From positions 1,274,818 to 1,338,817 of the forward strand of contig ML133409.1 of assembly GCA_003864495.1 (NCBI GenBank): a stretch of 64,000 nt of DNA, given 5' to 3'. Made by a program: the position numbers and the translations under genes. Below are positions 38,329-51,975 of the stretch, piece after piece. This DNA comes from Nemopilema nomurai. Taxonomy: Eukaryota; Cnidaria; Scyphozoa; Rhizostomeae; Rhizostomatidae. The notes under the pieces are model-generated. The model did no database searches and had not been told where the DNA came from. It saw only the letters and a program-made list of their open reading frames with translations. Position 1 is the first letter of the stretch; every line of letters begins with the position of its first letter.

Positions 38329-40264
38329 TATCATTTTCCTTTTGTTCCCCAGACTCTGTTGTTGTGTAAGAAATTTGCACAAGAACTTCAACTAAAAAGA
38401 TAAAATTGACCAATTTTCCTGTCATCTTTCCAAAGAAGTCTTTATACAAGAAAAAAACAGTAGCATCTCTTACTAGAATCATAGTCTATTTAAGAATGCT
38501 CTAAAATAAATAAATATACTTCGAGACTCTGTTAAATGCAGTAATACTACTTCTATTAACCATTTTACTACATGGAAAAAAGGTTGCATGGAAACACAAA
38601 AAAGTATTGTCCTTGGAAATAAAGATAACATTAGCTTTTTAAACAAGTCCACCGTTGCCAAAATAAGACTTTACTTTACACTTATGTTATGGATGTTTGG
38701 TTGGCAATAAATGAAACATTGTCTAAATGCTTAACTGACCATGTGCCAAACTGGAGAATTTTCCTTTAAATGTTCTCTGAGCTATCTGTTTTTTCCAAAT
38801 GTTTCTAGTTGCAAAACTGGTTTTCACTCGTGGTTGCTGCACAAATTATTTATTTGTTTGCATTATTTTCAGTTAACAAATGGATATTATGCATATTGTA
38901 TGATACCATTCATTGGTCATACTATACTTGTTTCAAGATTCTTTGAATGGTTTTTAGTTTTACAAACAACTTTTAAGCATCATTTACTATTTCAAATACA
39001 TAGAATAACTAAATTAAATTTAGATAAACACAAAAATCTGAGCTAACCTAAAAATAAATAAATAATTTTTCTCATAATTATACTACTTGAACCAATGGTC
39101 CACAAACATTGAACAAAATCATACAATTTGGAGATGTCAGAACTAGTTATAAACTATGGTAAGCATAGACATTTAAAAATAACACCAGGTTAGGATCACC
39201 TCCCGAGCAAAAAAGGCAGGTTTCATGACATCCATTGGTATTTGATAACATTTAAAGAATGCTAGATATTTCCATAGTAGGAGACATTTGTATAGAATTT
39301 CTTAGGAAATACTGGATATTAGAGATAGATGGAGATTTTGAAAAATGAAAAAAGGAATTAGAAGTTTCACAGAAGAAATGCACTGAAATATTTTGATGAT
39401 TTAGATGGCTTAGGCAGTGTCTGTAAAAGGTAATTAAATTCTGTAATTGATTACTAAAAAACATTCAGTTATCTAATACAACTTCTAGGGACAATGTAAT
39501 AATACTTTCATGGTTGGTCTTTGACAAGAAGAAATAAAATAACTATAATGTAACAATTAAATAAGTTGCAATAGCCTCTACAGATTTTGAAACATAAAAA
39601 ACATAACATAAATTTGAAAAAGGAATTCTGAAATATCACACAAAATATTTTAAAAAATCAATTTAACACACTCCTTTGAAACAAGAAGAATCTATACCAT
39701 AGTGAAAACAAAAAAATTTAAATCACAATTAACACAAATCTATTCATCAACTTCTCTTTTGCTCAGATTACACCATTTTTTCTGTCAGATGTAGTTCCAC
39801 CTGCAAAAATGAAAGGCCTTTATCCTAAGGAATTTTGGAACCATCTTTTTAAATAACCATATAAAAACAGGTTAGAAAGGACCTTCATTAACACCCCCCC
39901 TCCTAGAAATACATAACAAAACCGACAAACTTTAAGTAGGTGGTTTTATGTCACTTATTCATAAATACAAAAGCAGCTTTGAATTTTTATTGTCTAATAA
40001 TAAAAAATAAATGTCATTTCTCGAGAAGTTACTCAAGGCTTAACTATTAAAGAAACAATGTTTCCCTTCATGCCCCCTTAGATAGTGGCTCTCATATTGT
40101 GTTAAAAACATTAAAATTTGCTCTCTATACTTCCATTTTTTTCCAACGATTCAACAATAGATAGGTCATAGTACCATTTGCCACCCTTGTGACATATCTC
40201 TTGTGGCTCAGCTTGAAGCATGTCTTTATTTCAACTTGCCTATATATCTCTAGTTAGCCATTAA
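38329..40264. other. AT-rich region 3' of the GAS2-like gene
   Basis: About 70% A+T with no supported coding region on either strand. It probably contains the 3' UTR and poly(A) site of the minus-strand GAS2-like gene, but I cannot fix the site. Confidence 0.5.
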
Positions 40265-43200
40265 CTAGACATGAATCAGCTTACTTGATCTCATTGATGA
40301 GGATCTTGCAACTGGATTTCTTGAACTTGTTGGTGTGTCACTTGAACCCATACTCCGTACTTTAGAGACAGAAGTAGTTTTGTGTGCTCCTTTGTGGGAT
40401 GTAGGAACAGGTAGTTTTGAATTCCTGTTTCGTGAAAAACTGTCTCTTGAAGTTTCCCTTTGCATTTGATGAGGATTTATGGAGGCATCAGATCCTCTTC
40501 TTCTTATCCCTCTGGATTTCAAAGAAGCTACATCTAGAGTATATGATTTGTGAAATGATGGCCTCTGTGGTGTCATGACCAATCTTGGTATTCCTGAAGT
40601 GATGCCTTGTTTTGAAACATCTTGTGTGCTGCCACGTTTTCCTCCATCTCCTTCAGCTGCTTTTCCTATTCCTATAATTTGAAAAGATAGGACTTTCAAC
40701 AACTCCGTGAATAATGGTCTAAATTTGCAATTTCCAATTTACAAGTAATTGTTATACATAGCACAAAATGTAATAGGAACTTTTATAAAAATTCATCTCT
40801 TTTCAAAAAGTGGTTTTGTTAGTCACTTATTATTGCTGCAATGGAGTCATTAGCTTAGTGCGGTAAATTGGTTACCATCAGTTTGAAAAAACATTTGCAT
40901 TCCAAATGAACATTAACTTTCATTAACGAAGTACAAAAGCATCTAAAAGCCCAACAAGCCTTGATTGAAGTTGCAAAAGAACAAAGATTCATTATGCTTT
41001 GCAAATTTCTGTCTATCATTACCAACTGAAATCATGGTTATTAGAACTAATAGCAATCAAGTCTATTTCAATACAGATTTAAGACTATTTTACCTCTGAC
41101 AGTATCTTTCCTTCGCTTTACAGCAACTATGGTTTGATCCCATGAGCGATATTGAGGGTGGTTTCTTGGATGTAACTTGGGTGTTTTGTCCAGCTCTTGC
41201 ACCATAACTGGGGTCGGGTTTGTTGCTGTTCTTCTTCTACTATTTGGGGTTGATTTACCATCTTAGAAAATGAATGGAAAACTGACAAATTTGTTCAACA
41301 CATCAAATCAGCTTAAGCAAAGGATTTTAACCCCACCATTGATAGTCAAACATTGACAAAGTTAATTGTATAGTTTGAAGCAAATAGAATTCATACTTAG
41401 AAACAAAGTATCTGCTGTCTTTGGATTTCTTTTACATTGAAGTGATATAACATTTAGCTAAAAATGGCAGGACAAGATTTTGCGTACTAGCTTGCCAAAT
41501 CAGGCAAAAGATTAGAGGAAAGGATTAAGGAGCATGTTTCCACAAGCATTAGGACAAAACCTCAGAAAAAGAACAGCCTTGTTTTAATTGTAAAAGATGC
41601 AATGCCCATATTATGTGTGATTTGGCTATAAGGCAGTACCTTTGGGTGGGGGAATTTAGATTGCAGCAAAACATAAAATGACAACAATTTTTTCAATATT
41701 TGGCAAGCCAGGATGTATTTTCACCTAGGTGTTTTGAAGAAATCTCACTATTTGTAGATAGAAAAAGTTCATGTTCCCCTTTGGCCCTTCAAAAAGTTTG
41801 GTGTGAAGTGGTGATTGGTCATTTACAAAAAATAATATGCTTTTCTAACTACCTTCTACTCACTTGCCAACATATTTGTCAAGATATTTTTACCTCGTTT
41901 TGGAGTTTTCTGCTTCACTGGTCGACCATACTTCTTTTTGATACTCTCAACTGTCATGTTTTCTTTGTCAACTGAATCAGTATCTTCAGTTTCAATTTCT
42001 GAATGCTCCTTTGTATGCGTAGACTGCTTGCGCTCATTCAGCTGTCTCCTTAACCAACTGTCACCAGGATTTCTTGTAAGATAGATATCAGTATCTTTCA
42101 GATTGTAGTCCATCAATGAAAGCTTGCGGTTGCTAAACTTGGTAAAAGTCTCTGACTTTGTTTCTCTTATTGCAATGTCACCATCATCCTTTTGCTGCCT
42201 TGATGATATTGGTTCTGATCTTGATGAATGTATTGGAAGGGATTCATCATCAGAGTCTTGATGCATAGATGACCGGTGTGATGAGCAGGCACTTAGTGAC
42301 AGCTCACATGATAGGTCAGAGTCCTGTAGTAATAATTAAGATTATCACCAATGATTAATCACATCTTTGTCATCTACTGATGTTATTCTCAAAGTTAACC
42401 AATGTGTGAATGAAAGTTCATAAGCAGCTGAACAGGCCAGGGAAAATACAACAGCCCAATTTTACATTCCTGAGTGGTTGGAATCAAACTGATTGACTAC
42501 ATCATTGTGAATAGAGAAAATGTAAAGAATAGCAGAGATTGAAAATGGCAAGAAAAAGCGGAACTAGTTTTTGCATACTTAAAGTACTTTTTCATCTAAC
42601 ACTCTTCAGAGTATGCAAACAACGGAAAATAACCAAAAGGTGACAGAATAAATATCCAGATGCCGATCTAAAACACTAGAGGGTGATAAGTAGAGCGTGT
42701 GATTGGTTATAATTGACTTAAGTATGAAAGTACTTTAAGTATGAAAAAGCTAGTTCTGCCTTTGCTTTCCATTGTGAAGTTTTGTACCGCAAAGCACTTG
42801 TTCACAGAAATTGAAAAGTTATTCAGGGAAAAAGTGTGACAACCTCTCATTCCCATTGAGAAGCAAAAGAGTAAACAATTAAGAAAAGTTTACAAATGCC
42901 TACTGGACTTATGCTTGAAAGTAGCCTTCCATCTCCACTTCCAAAGCTCTCTGAACTGCAAACACTAGCCTCATCTGAATTGACTTCCATCATGGCACTC
43001 AGTTTTCTTGCAGGCATTTTCTCAGCTCTTCCTTGCCTGTTCACTTTTCCTAATAAAAGCAACAAACTTGAGAGTTGAGAAGTTATATATACTTGGCGAG
43101 GGAACAAAAAGTCAGCACAGTGAATATTGAATATAATATAGAAAATACTGATGAGTGAGATAGGAATTCACATGGAGCACAAAACATCTAAAACTATTCA

Positions 43201-46200
43201 ATGAATGTTTCACTAATATGAAATGCCATAAAAAGGAGCTTTATAATACAAGAAACATTGTCAAATACATTTACATATAGCTACAGCAATATTTATACCA
43301 GCAACATGTAGTCTACAGGGGTCATGCTTGTCAATATAATGTTCCAGTGTATCCCATCCTCCACCAACTCGAACCATTACATGATTCCGCATTACCTGAA
43401 GGAAAAAAGTTACAAAATGTTGAAATAAATTATGGTAATGAAACCTAATCAAAGTGGTGAACTGTCCTTTCAACTCAGCATATGCCTGCACTAGCTTCAG
43501 TAGCACCAATTGAAAACTAAAAACTGTGACTTTGGTAAGTATAGCCTTAAACATTCTTGGGAATGACACACTTCCACACTATAACCCATCATAGTAAAGA
43601 AGTTATGGGTAAACATGCAGGTTACCACTAATCTTTAACTTTAACTTAATCAAGGGAATCTCTAACACCAGTCTCTTAATCATTATTTATGCAATGGAAT
43701 AGACAAAATTCCCCAAAAAAATTTCTGATCAATTTTGAGCATCCTGAAAATAGGAAATTTCGTCTTCGGAGACCACTATGGTATATTTAAAGGTAGCTGA
43801 ACAAAATAGATCATCATTATCATTATCATTATAAGGTCAAAGCTTGAGCAATTTCTAAGAAAATCAAGATGTATTTGGTGTAAAAGTATCCTGCTTTGCA
43901 GAAATAGCAGGACTTAGAACTTCAGAGCATAAAAACTCACTTTCATTTAAGGTATCGATCTGTGAAAGATCAGCCTAGAAATTTGAAAGCCAGTCGGTGG
44001 AAACCTTGAGGGGCCCCTTCCAGTTTTTGAGGAACATTGCTGTATTTTCTTGAGGATATGAGCATTGCAAATAATTTTGTTTCGGTATCAGAGATTGGTG
44101 TATTCGCTTCAATGAACAGATCAGTTGATACTAAGCTTTATCTACGATTCTGAAACACCACCCTCCCCCCTATCAGATAAAAGTGATTTGAAAGTGTCTG
44201 AGTAACTATCGTTTTCATTTGTGGACTTGATTAGTAAAACGAATAACGCTAAACCACCTGATAACATACTTGACCATAGCATGAAATATCCACCTTGCTA
44301 ATGGATTATTAAAATACCCCAATGTAAAGCACAGTATTCAGTCCGACTACAATCCCCTGGTGCTGCAGTACTCTAATTTATTCAGCCGCAACAAAACACA
44401 GTGAAGACACTCTCTAGGCTATGGCTATTAGAGATGGGATTTAAAACCGAAAATCCAATCATTAAGACGACACGAACCCATCCAAATTTTATAGGAAACA
44501 AGACACATAGCTCTTATCCTATTCAAACTCTTTTGTGCAAAGGGCTTATCTTATCGGATTCTAAAAACCGCTGCTACACGTTTTATCGGACTGATAAACA
44601 ACTATCTTGTTTTTCAAAAAGCTCGGAGAACGTCTAACACGAGGTGATAAGACTTGCACGCCCGGATATCGAGAGGTCGTGACTGTCACAAAAGTGACTT
44701 CGTTTGCGGCTAAATATAACGTTTATCAATTATTTATCGATAGTCAAGACCCAGTTAACAATGTAGAAAGAAACGGAACTATTTTGGTTTCTTCTAAAAT
44801 GGATCATAATCGTTTTTCCCTAGAAAGACAGTACCTTCCTTTCGAAACATAGCCGGGGTTTTTTCAAAATCGTAACCAAAAGTTTCCTTCCGTTCCCGAC
44901 TGTTTGCGCTGCATTAGCGAGCACGATAAGAACGGAACCAAGCTTCTTCACCCTTTTAGCAAACGAAAGAACAGCAGAACCCTTTGCAAGTAACCAGGAA
45001 GCGACCAGGGGCAAAGGAGATGGATTACTTTAGGATCATTTTCCTTTAAGTTATATGGAACTTGGAACACGATGCGCCGAGATTTTGGGGGATTCACCTG
45101 ATACCTGTTGCTTAGTTACAGTGTATCATTTGTTTCCTGCAAAAGCTTACTATGACAAAAATCAATACAAAATATTGTCTGAAAATTACCCTCTTACAAC
45201 TCATAGGGTTTGCTTATTCAACACCTTGTTTCATCTCATTCTGAAATACAAAGCGATGTTTTAAACTTGCGTTTGTAGACAGATTACGTCGAGACAAGGC
45301 TGTATCGGTACCTTTTCTCTCTTGGCTAATATGATATTCTATTTCTGAAAGCAATATTTCTGGATTATTCGCTCATCCTATCATAGTAATGATTGATTCT
45401 CGTGAGTTGCGGGTGGAAAACAGATTTTCGATTACTCGCGAAGTTCTTGATATTAAAAGCCGTGTCTACATTTTGGCTCGAGAATCTGGAAAGGGTTTTA
45501 AGTTCAGGCAGTAGTAATATACTAAAAGGTGTGAAGTTCGCGAAGTTCGCTGAATTTCTCAGAATTATAAAAATTTAAAAACATTGACCTTAATTTTTTG
45601 GGAACTACTAATGTCCCACTTTACATTGATAAAGATAATTTAAAGGGAGAAGTAGCATTTATCTAGGCTTTAGACCAAATACCTGCGAATTATTTAGTCG
45701 AAGAACTCTGCAATTAAACAATTGACAATTTGGCGCATTGAAAACAGCATCAATAGATCAGCTCTGCTAAACTTGTAGATACGCGAATCGAGACTATTAG
45801 AAAACTGCGACTAAAACCCACTCACCCTGACGAAGATCAACTGCTTGTTATTTCCGAACTTGTATTTGCCGTCTCCAAGCTTTTTGACAGGAAACTGCGA
45901 GGAGCACGTACAAGTGTCCACCACATCATGCACCTGGACAAAAGCAGACAGAAGAGGTTAGAGACATGCGATGCAACTACACTCCTACCCTGGGTACCAG
46001 ACTCACTATATGGTTTTGATACATAGTGATTCTGGTACCCATAGTACTGCACTTCATGCCTAAGCTGGGAAGTATAGATCGCTAGATAGTATAGATAGTA
46101 TAGTAAGTATAGATAGTATAGTTCACCACCATATAGATCGCTTTTAAAGTCAATTACGACAGGTGTAAGAAGCAGTACCGAAAACCACACCAAAGACTGG

Positions 46201-49200
46201 AGTTTAAAAAGTTCCACTCCTTGATTTTGAGCTATCATAATAAGAGAGCTCCCAATTTTCCTTTTGTGTTCCTAGACATCTTCCTCCCGGGGAGCATCAA
46301 AACGACTAAGTGGGGGCTTCAGGTCCTTCACATGGAAACAATCTTTACTTGCATCACATCAAGCTACATACAAAAGGACTGGAATAAGCTTTGAAATATT
46401 CGGAAGCATCTAAAAGGATTACGTGTCACGGGCTCTTAGACAAGTGATGTGACTTATAAAGGATGATGAATGTGCAATTAAATTCAGAAACGTTATATCC
46501 AGGGTATTAACTGCGATTTCCTAAACAAAAGGCGAACGCTGGAAGATAAAGACCTCGAGGCAAATGTTGTGTACGATTAGCTCTACGGGTATCACAATTA
46601 GCCTTATCTGACGAGAATCCAAAACAAAACGCATTCATTATTAATAGAGAGGAGCTCCTGGGCAAAGTTACAATATAGTAGGTGCCACTTCTGGCCCTTG
46701 CATTACAGTGACGTGATTTTGCGTTTTAAGGATACAGCAACGTAACAGTTTGTCAAGATACAGCAACGTACAGTTTGTCAAAATACTGCAATGTTTTTAT
46801 CCTGATTTGAGTTTTCTATGTCAGGGGCGACTTCTTGGGAATAATCAAAACTCTTTTTGCTATTACCGTTGATGATGTTGTTGGTGTTGTTTTGAGAAGC
46901 TGCTTAACTTAAACATTTGGGCAATGCCTCCTTTAACAAAAGCGACAAGCACCATTTTCCCCACTAGCCCTAGAGGCCTAGCTAAAAGTAAGGGTTGGCT
47001 AGTTGATGAAGGAATTTTCGCCAAAACGTAGCCATGCTTAGATTGGAGATTTCAGCTGCTGGGTATTTTTAGATTCACTATTTTGCTTTTCGATCGGATT
47101 TGACTGTTTATTATAATTTGCCAGTCTTTTGTCAAGCCACCGGGTCATTCATCACGAAACTGCTATTATTATAAACCAACGGTAGCCTCAAGTGATCCCT
47201 TTGAAATACATTGTTGCTGTTTGTCATCCGTAAATAAAATACTTCCATGCAGACGAAAAATAACACGAAAATAAGCCTTGTTCGCATGGTCAATAAAATG
47301 ACCTTCTCTCAATTTCTTCATTGTGCCCTCCTCATGGGAAAGGGATTTTACGTTCAAACTCAGGATATGGTTTCAAGCCAATTCACATTAAGAAGGAAGT
47401 GCATGAAATCAAATGAACAAATCATTGACTTGGCTATTGAGCCAATCCCCGCTTGATCCACTGCAACAGCGGAGTGCAGGCAAGCAGCTTAGCTGAACAC
47501 TCCCACCGAAAGTTCAAAGGGTGTCCTGACATGATCCGAGCTTATCCGTGCCAATTTTGAGGGCATTCGCATCATCCAGCATGTGCGCATGGAAGTAGAA
47601 CATGTGTCGTGTGTAGCGAGATATAAAATATTAACAAGCTCACAGAAATAACCCACATTAATTACAAAAAGCTGCGAATTGCTTTCAAGCGGCCTGCCGT
47701 GTGATCTGGCAAAGCCGGTTGTCCAGCAACGATAACCAATGCCAGAAAAGAAAATGTAATTGCAAATCAAATTCTTTTGGCAGTGCTCCATATCGATTCC
47801 TTTGCATAAACAAACCATTATGCATTCACACGTGCTCGCTCAATATGGTTTTTGTCAACGATTCGCTGGGATCCATTCGGGAAAACACTGGGGTGTTTGC
47901 TATAAATACAGTCTACTATCGATACATGGAAGAGAAAACCTACTCGAACGACTTCAAAAGCCGAAGTGGTTCGACGCAGGATGCATTTTCACCGGCTTAA
48001 ATTTCAATATAGATAGGGCGATATGTGGCCTTATCTAAAGAAAACCAGACAAAAGGTCTTTTGCAGTACACCAAGCTTTGGCTTGAAAGAGTTCTGCGTC
48101 AGACAAATGACCTGCTTCAAATTTCACAAGGTGCATTTCACTGATGAATTTCATTTCAAATAAGTATGGGTTCGATTTTAGATGCAAGAGCTGCTTTAAA
48201 CAGTTTAGGGAGGCAAAAACTGTTGTTACGCAATGCACAAAGACATATCAAATGTTAAACATGCGTGTTTGAACTTCTTTAAAAAAGGAAATCAACGAAA
48301 ATCTGATGACTTGAGGTCTACAAATAAGGAACTTTTGGAACTAGGCCTTGTGGTAGGTTCCTTATAAAAAGCGTGTAGTCACCACCTAAAATATCTTTCT
48401 TAAAGATAAACTTGTAAGACAACACAGATAATGTTCTCAGTGGTATGGAATAAAAGTATCAAGGCTACCAAATTATTGTTGATTACTTTAAGAATCATTT
48501 TCAACCCATATTTAATAAAGGGCTTACATCTGTAATGTAAATTAAGACAGTTGCAAACTAGCTTAGAATCGAAAAGCTCTGTACAGAAAAACGGAAATTT
48601 GAGGCTTTAAACAGGATCATTTAGGCTTGAGATCCCACTGGATTCTTCAGTTAGACTAGATTATGCAAAGCTATTCCCAAAAGTGGAAATTATGAATAAA
48701 TGGAGTAATAAAACCTATTATAGACACCAGCATTAGGCCAGGGGAAACTGGTTTAATAGTCACAACAAATGCATGTAACATGGGGCTTATGAAACAAATG
48801 AGCAAAGCACAAAATAAAGAACAGGTGTACATCTGAAAGTATTCCATCCTTTACACTATATCTTTGAATGCATATTATAATGATACAGTGATCAATAAGC
48901 CCTATTCAACTTTTTCAACATAGATAGGTTTCACATGAATTCTTTGTTTCATCCTAAAAGTAAATGATGACAAACATCTCAATTTATTCATAAAATGGAC
49001 GGCAATCATTGCCTGTCTGTTGGGAAGGCTACCTCTTAAAAAACCAGTTGCTTTCCCAAAATCTGATGTTATCACTGCCATTGTGTTTCTATGATGCATC
49101 TGATGGTTCAAGTTTTTATTTCAACCAATCTATTATCATTTCTGTCCAAATTCTAGGTTTCTGTACTATGCTGATCCACCATTGGACAGTAGGCCAACGT

Positions 49201-50451
49201 GGTATTTTATTGTTTGCTCTAATTTTTTGAGCTTAAAAGAAACATTCAAACACACATCTATCTACTTGTTTCATGCGGGCTACGAATAATTTTTGTGCTA
49301 TGGATGACGTATGATGCACGGATAAGACGGGTCCCCTCTAGACTCCTGAAGGAATGCGCCTCAGGTTTCTATTTTGCTTCTGTTTAGCAAGTAAACAAAA
49401 AATGATCTTGGATTGGAATGAAGCCCATTCAATAGAGTCTCGGTGGATTTGGAGGAATTTTAACGACATTCGCGGCATCCTGTTTAACAACAACAGTGAT
49501 AACGCCCCATAAACATAACAATTATTACGACAAATATTGGCACGGTAATCCATGTTGAGGGCGATGTATTCTCGAAGCCAGTGCTTTCCCTTACTTCAAA
49601 CCACAACAGAGGGCAGCTCATATAGAAAAGGACATTTTAGCAGACACTATTGTATTCAAAGGTGACCTCGTCAAGACGAGATACCAGTTAATCCAATTCA
49701 AGGAAGTTAGGCCAGTCTACGTTCAATATTTGGTAGATTAATCACAGGTTATTTCATTTATTGACGGGTGCCAAAATGTAAAATTACCTGCACGTTGTTC
49801 TAAAATACTCACCAGTTGGTCGAGGTCGTTTTCCTTTTCAAGTTCTAGTACCTTCTCCACCCTGTTCCTGTTCTGTATTGATTCCTTTTTATCCTCTTCG
49901 ATCTCCCGATCTATTTCTTCCTCAAGTTCAACAAGCTGCGGTGGCTTAACTCCAAACTTCGCAGCTTTTCTTGCGACGTCAAGTAACGTTAAAACAACGG
50001 TTTTCTCGTTCTTGTGAAGCACAAGGTCTTCAGTCTCAAATAAGACAACATCTGGAATCCCAAGATCTCTACACCATGATATGAAGTTGGCAACGTTGTC
50101 TCTAGCAATGAAAGAGCCTTTAAATGCACCCTTTTCTCGAAAATAAACCCTGCACGTTGGAATTTTTATTTTTTTATCCGCATCCAATTTCGACATGTAT
50201 TCTTCGGCATGTTTCTGAACCAAATTTGCATGCTCACAAAGCAAGACACCATTGTCTAATTTATTCATAAAGTTTATAGCATTCATGTCGATGCTCGTAA
50301 GACTTGACAACCATTCTGCGAGGTCCTCCTTCATCGCCATTAAAAATCTTTCAAGCAAATTTCTTCGCAAGCGTTTCGTATTCCTTCTGTACATTCTGGC
50401 TTGCCTCGCCTCCTCTGTTTCTTCCTCGCCCGCCATCTTTGTTCTGCTCAT
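40265..50451 (-). CDS. GAS2L: GAS2-like protein: CH domain + GAR domain + Ser-rich tail, 7 exons
   Basis: Coding exons on the minus strand: 50451-49813, 45933-45826, 43395-43299, 43049-42904, 42323-41894, 41261-41094, 40671-40265 (TAG). All junctions are GT-AG and the frame is continuous, giving 664 residues. Exon 1 carries a calponin-homology domain (about 40-165, [13 protein letters not shown] to [20 protein letters not shown]). Exons 2 and 3 carry the GAR domain (about 214-285), with [20 protein letters not shown] and then [20 protein letters not shown]. In this family CH binds F-actin and GAR binds microtubules. The tail is basic and Ser-rich, with EB1-type motifs SGIP (555-558) and SKLP (614-617). 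Start could be Met1 or Met6 (AAGATGGCGG is the better context). Domain order and tail fit GAS2L1/2/3; I cannot choose between them. Confidence 0.93.
42544..42773. mobile_element. 230-bp MITE-like inverted repeat in a GAS2-like intron
   Basis: The left arm AATGGCAAGAAAAAGCGGAA pairs with the complement of the right arm ending CTTTGCTTTCCATT. The inner parts CATACTTAAAGTACTTT also match, so arms of about 45 bp pair imperfectly. There is no coding content and I see no clear target duplication. It lies in the intron between GAS2-like exons 4 and 5. Confidence 0.6.
45934..49812 (-). other. GAS2-like intron 1 (3.9 kb)
   Basis: It separates the CH-domain exon from the first GAR exon. It contains the hairpin repeat and a short 25-bp tandem (GATACAGCAACGTA...CAGTTTGTCAA) at 46731-46781. 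No other gene is recognised inside it. Confidence 0.75.
45986..46046. repeat. 61-bp hairpin repeat, same arms as the 3348-4620 element
   Basis: TACCCTGGGTACCAGACTCA at 45986 pairs with the complement of 46023-46046 across a short loop, with about 21 of 24 bases matching. Its left arm is identical over 23 bp to 4598-4620. It sits in intron 1 of the GAS2-like gene, 53 bp upstream of the exon 2 acceptor, followed by GATAGTATA simple repeats to about 46125. Confidence 0.75.
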
Positions 50452-51975
50452 TCAACTGACTGAGAATGATGACGTATAGAATTGTTGTTATTTTAGAAAT
50501 ATATCAAGTACCCCCGTTCTATATATTTTCCGGGGGGATTCTTGCAAATATTGTTTGACGTAATAAATGTCTAACCACTTCGCCTTTGTTTGTGGCTGGC
50601 TAGAGAACCGGAATTATTCCTTTTTTGTCGAACGCTCAGCCTTTTTATTATTGTTCATTAAGCATAAAAGGATTTGCATCCCACAACACCACCATTCAAC
50701 TTTTGTTTTTCCTTCTTGCGACCGGACGAACATCTTGCGTCAAAGGGTGTGTTAATTAAAGAAACTTCGCACAAGAACAGGGAAGGACTTTACATCAATC
50801 GTTGTTGCATTAATCGTCAATCTCTATGTATGTCTTAAAAAGCAAAATGGTCGCTGTAATGTGCCATTTTGCTAGCATCAAACTGCCAGGAATGCTTGGG
50901 AAGCGTAGTAAGATGTGTTTTGAAAACGGAAGAACCCAGGCTTTCAAAATTTCAAGTAGCTAAGCTGCTGGGAAAGTCCTGTGTTATTTCAATGCATGTA
51001 GCGTTTTACGTCAAAAATAAAATTGCCTGCAAGTAAGGCCAAGGATTAATGCAAGGTGCAGTGATGACCTATTTGTGCCGTGACGAATCGAAAGTGTGCA
51101 ATGGTGAATTGAAAAATGCGCAATGATGAATATTTCACTTTGCATTTAGAAATACTCCTGATTTGGATGTTTTCATGCATCAGTGCTTGCTGTTCGGTTT
51201 CATTGTCCATTTTCTACACTATATTGACATTTTCATTGTCCATTTTCTATACTATATGATAACCAAGCAAATTATATCTTTATGTATCTATTAGCGTTGA
51301 TGTGCCGCTGATTCACATCGCGAAAGTCCCCCTCACCCTACCAGGCCTTAGGTCAAAAAAGGTCAAGAGAGGCATATTAACAGTTTGTCATTGTTTCGGG
51401 TTAAACCCGTCTTCTGTTGCCTGAAAAACTTATTATAAATATTTCTCTTGAAGAGAAAAGAAGCCTCCAGGCGCTGCTACATGGCAGTTAAAAACTTTGT
51501 TGCACGACAATGCTTGCTAAAAAACGCTCAACAATCGCTCGAATTGTTCAGAGACTAATTTTCACCCTTTCATCCTTTTCCCACCACCAATCACCAGAGT
51601 TTCCCCTCCTAAATTTTTTATGAAAATCAGTAATCGTCTAGAATCGTCGAACTGTCAATTCTAAGCTGTATGGTATTTAGTTTGTAAAGCGTTTTTGTTC
51701 CGTCCAAGAAAGGTCCAGTCAAAGCTTAGCCACACCCTATTTGGCTCTGAACATTTACGATTTAAAATGTTAGGTGCAGTTATGAAAATTCTTTCAATTA
51801 ATGACCGAGTAAGACTGGCTACAAATGTCTAAAAAGCTAAACTGATATAATGAGATAAAATCTTCTTATCTCATTCGAACCAAGTGCTTTTTTCAAACTG
51901 CTCTTTTGACCATTCGAAGCATCCTTTGTGAAAATGCTTTAAAGTGGTTCACCCTCATATTTTTATAATACATTA
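50452..51975. other. Intergenic region upstream of the GAS2-like gene
   Basis: It probably holds the GAS2-like promoter and 5' UTR, but no core element is clear. A 30-bp tandem duplication (CATTGTCCATTTTCTA...) lies at about 51201-51260. No coding region is supported. Confidence 0.5.

Noticed and set aside
45837..46238. 133-codon minus-strand frame
   Set aside because: It overlaps the true GAS2-like exon 2 (45933-45826) in a different frame; the GAR-domain frame with splice sites is the real one.
49738..49812. Read-through extension of GAS2-like exon 1 to the ITCD ending
   Set aside because: A strong donor CTG|GTGAGT at 49813/49812 precedes it and joins in frame to the GAR exon; the extension is intron.
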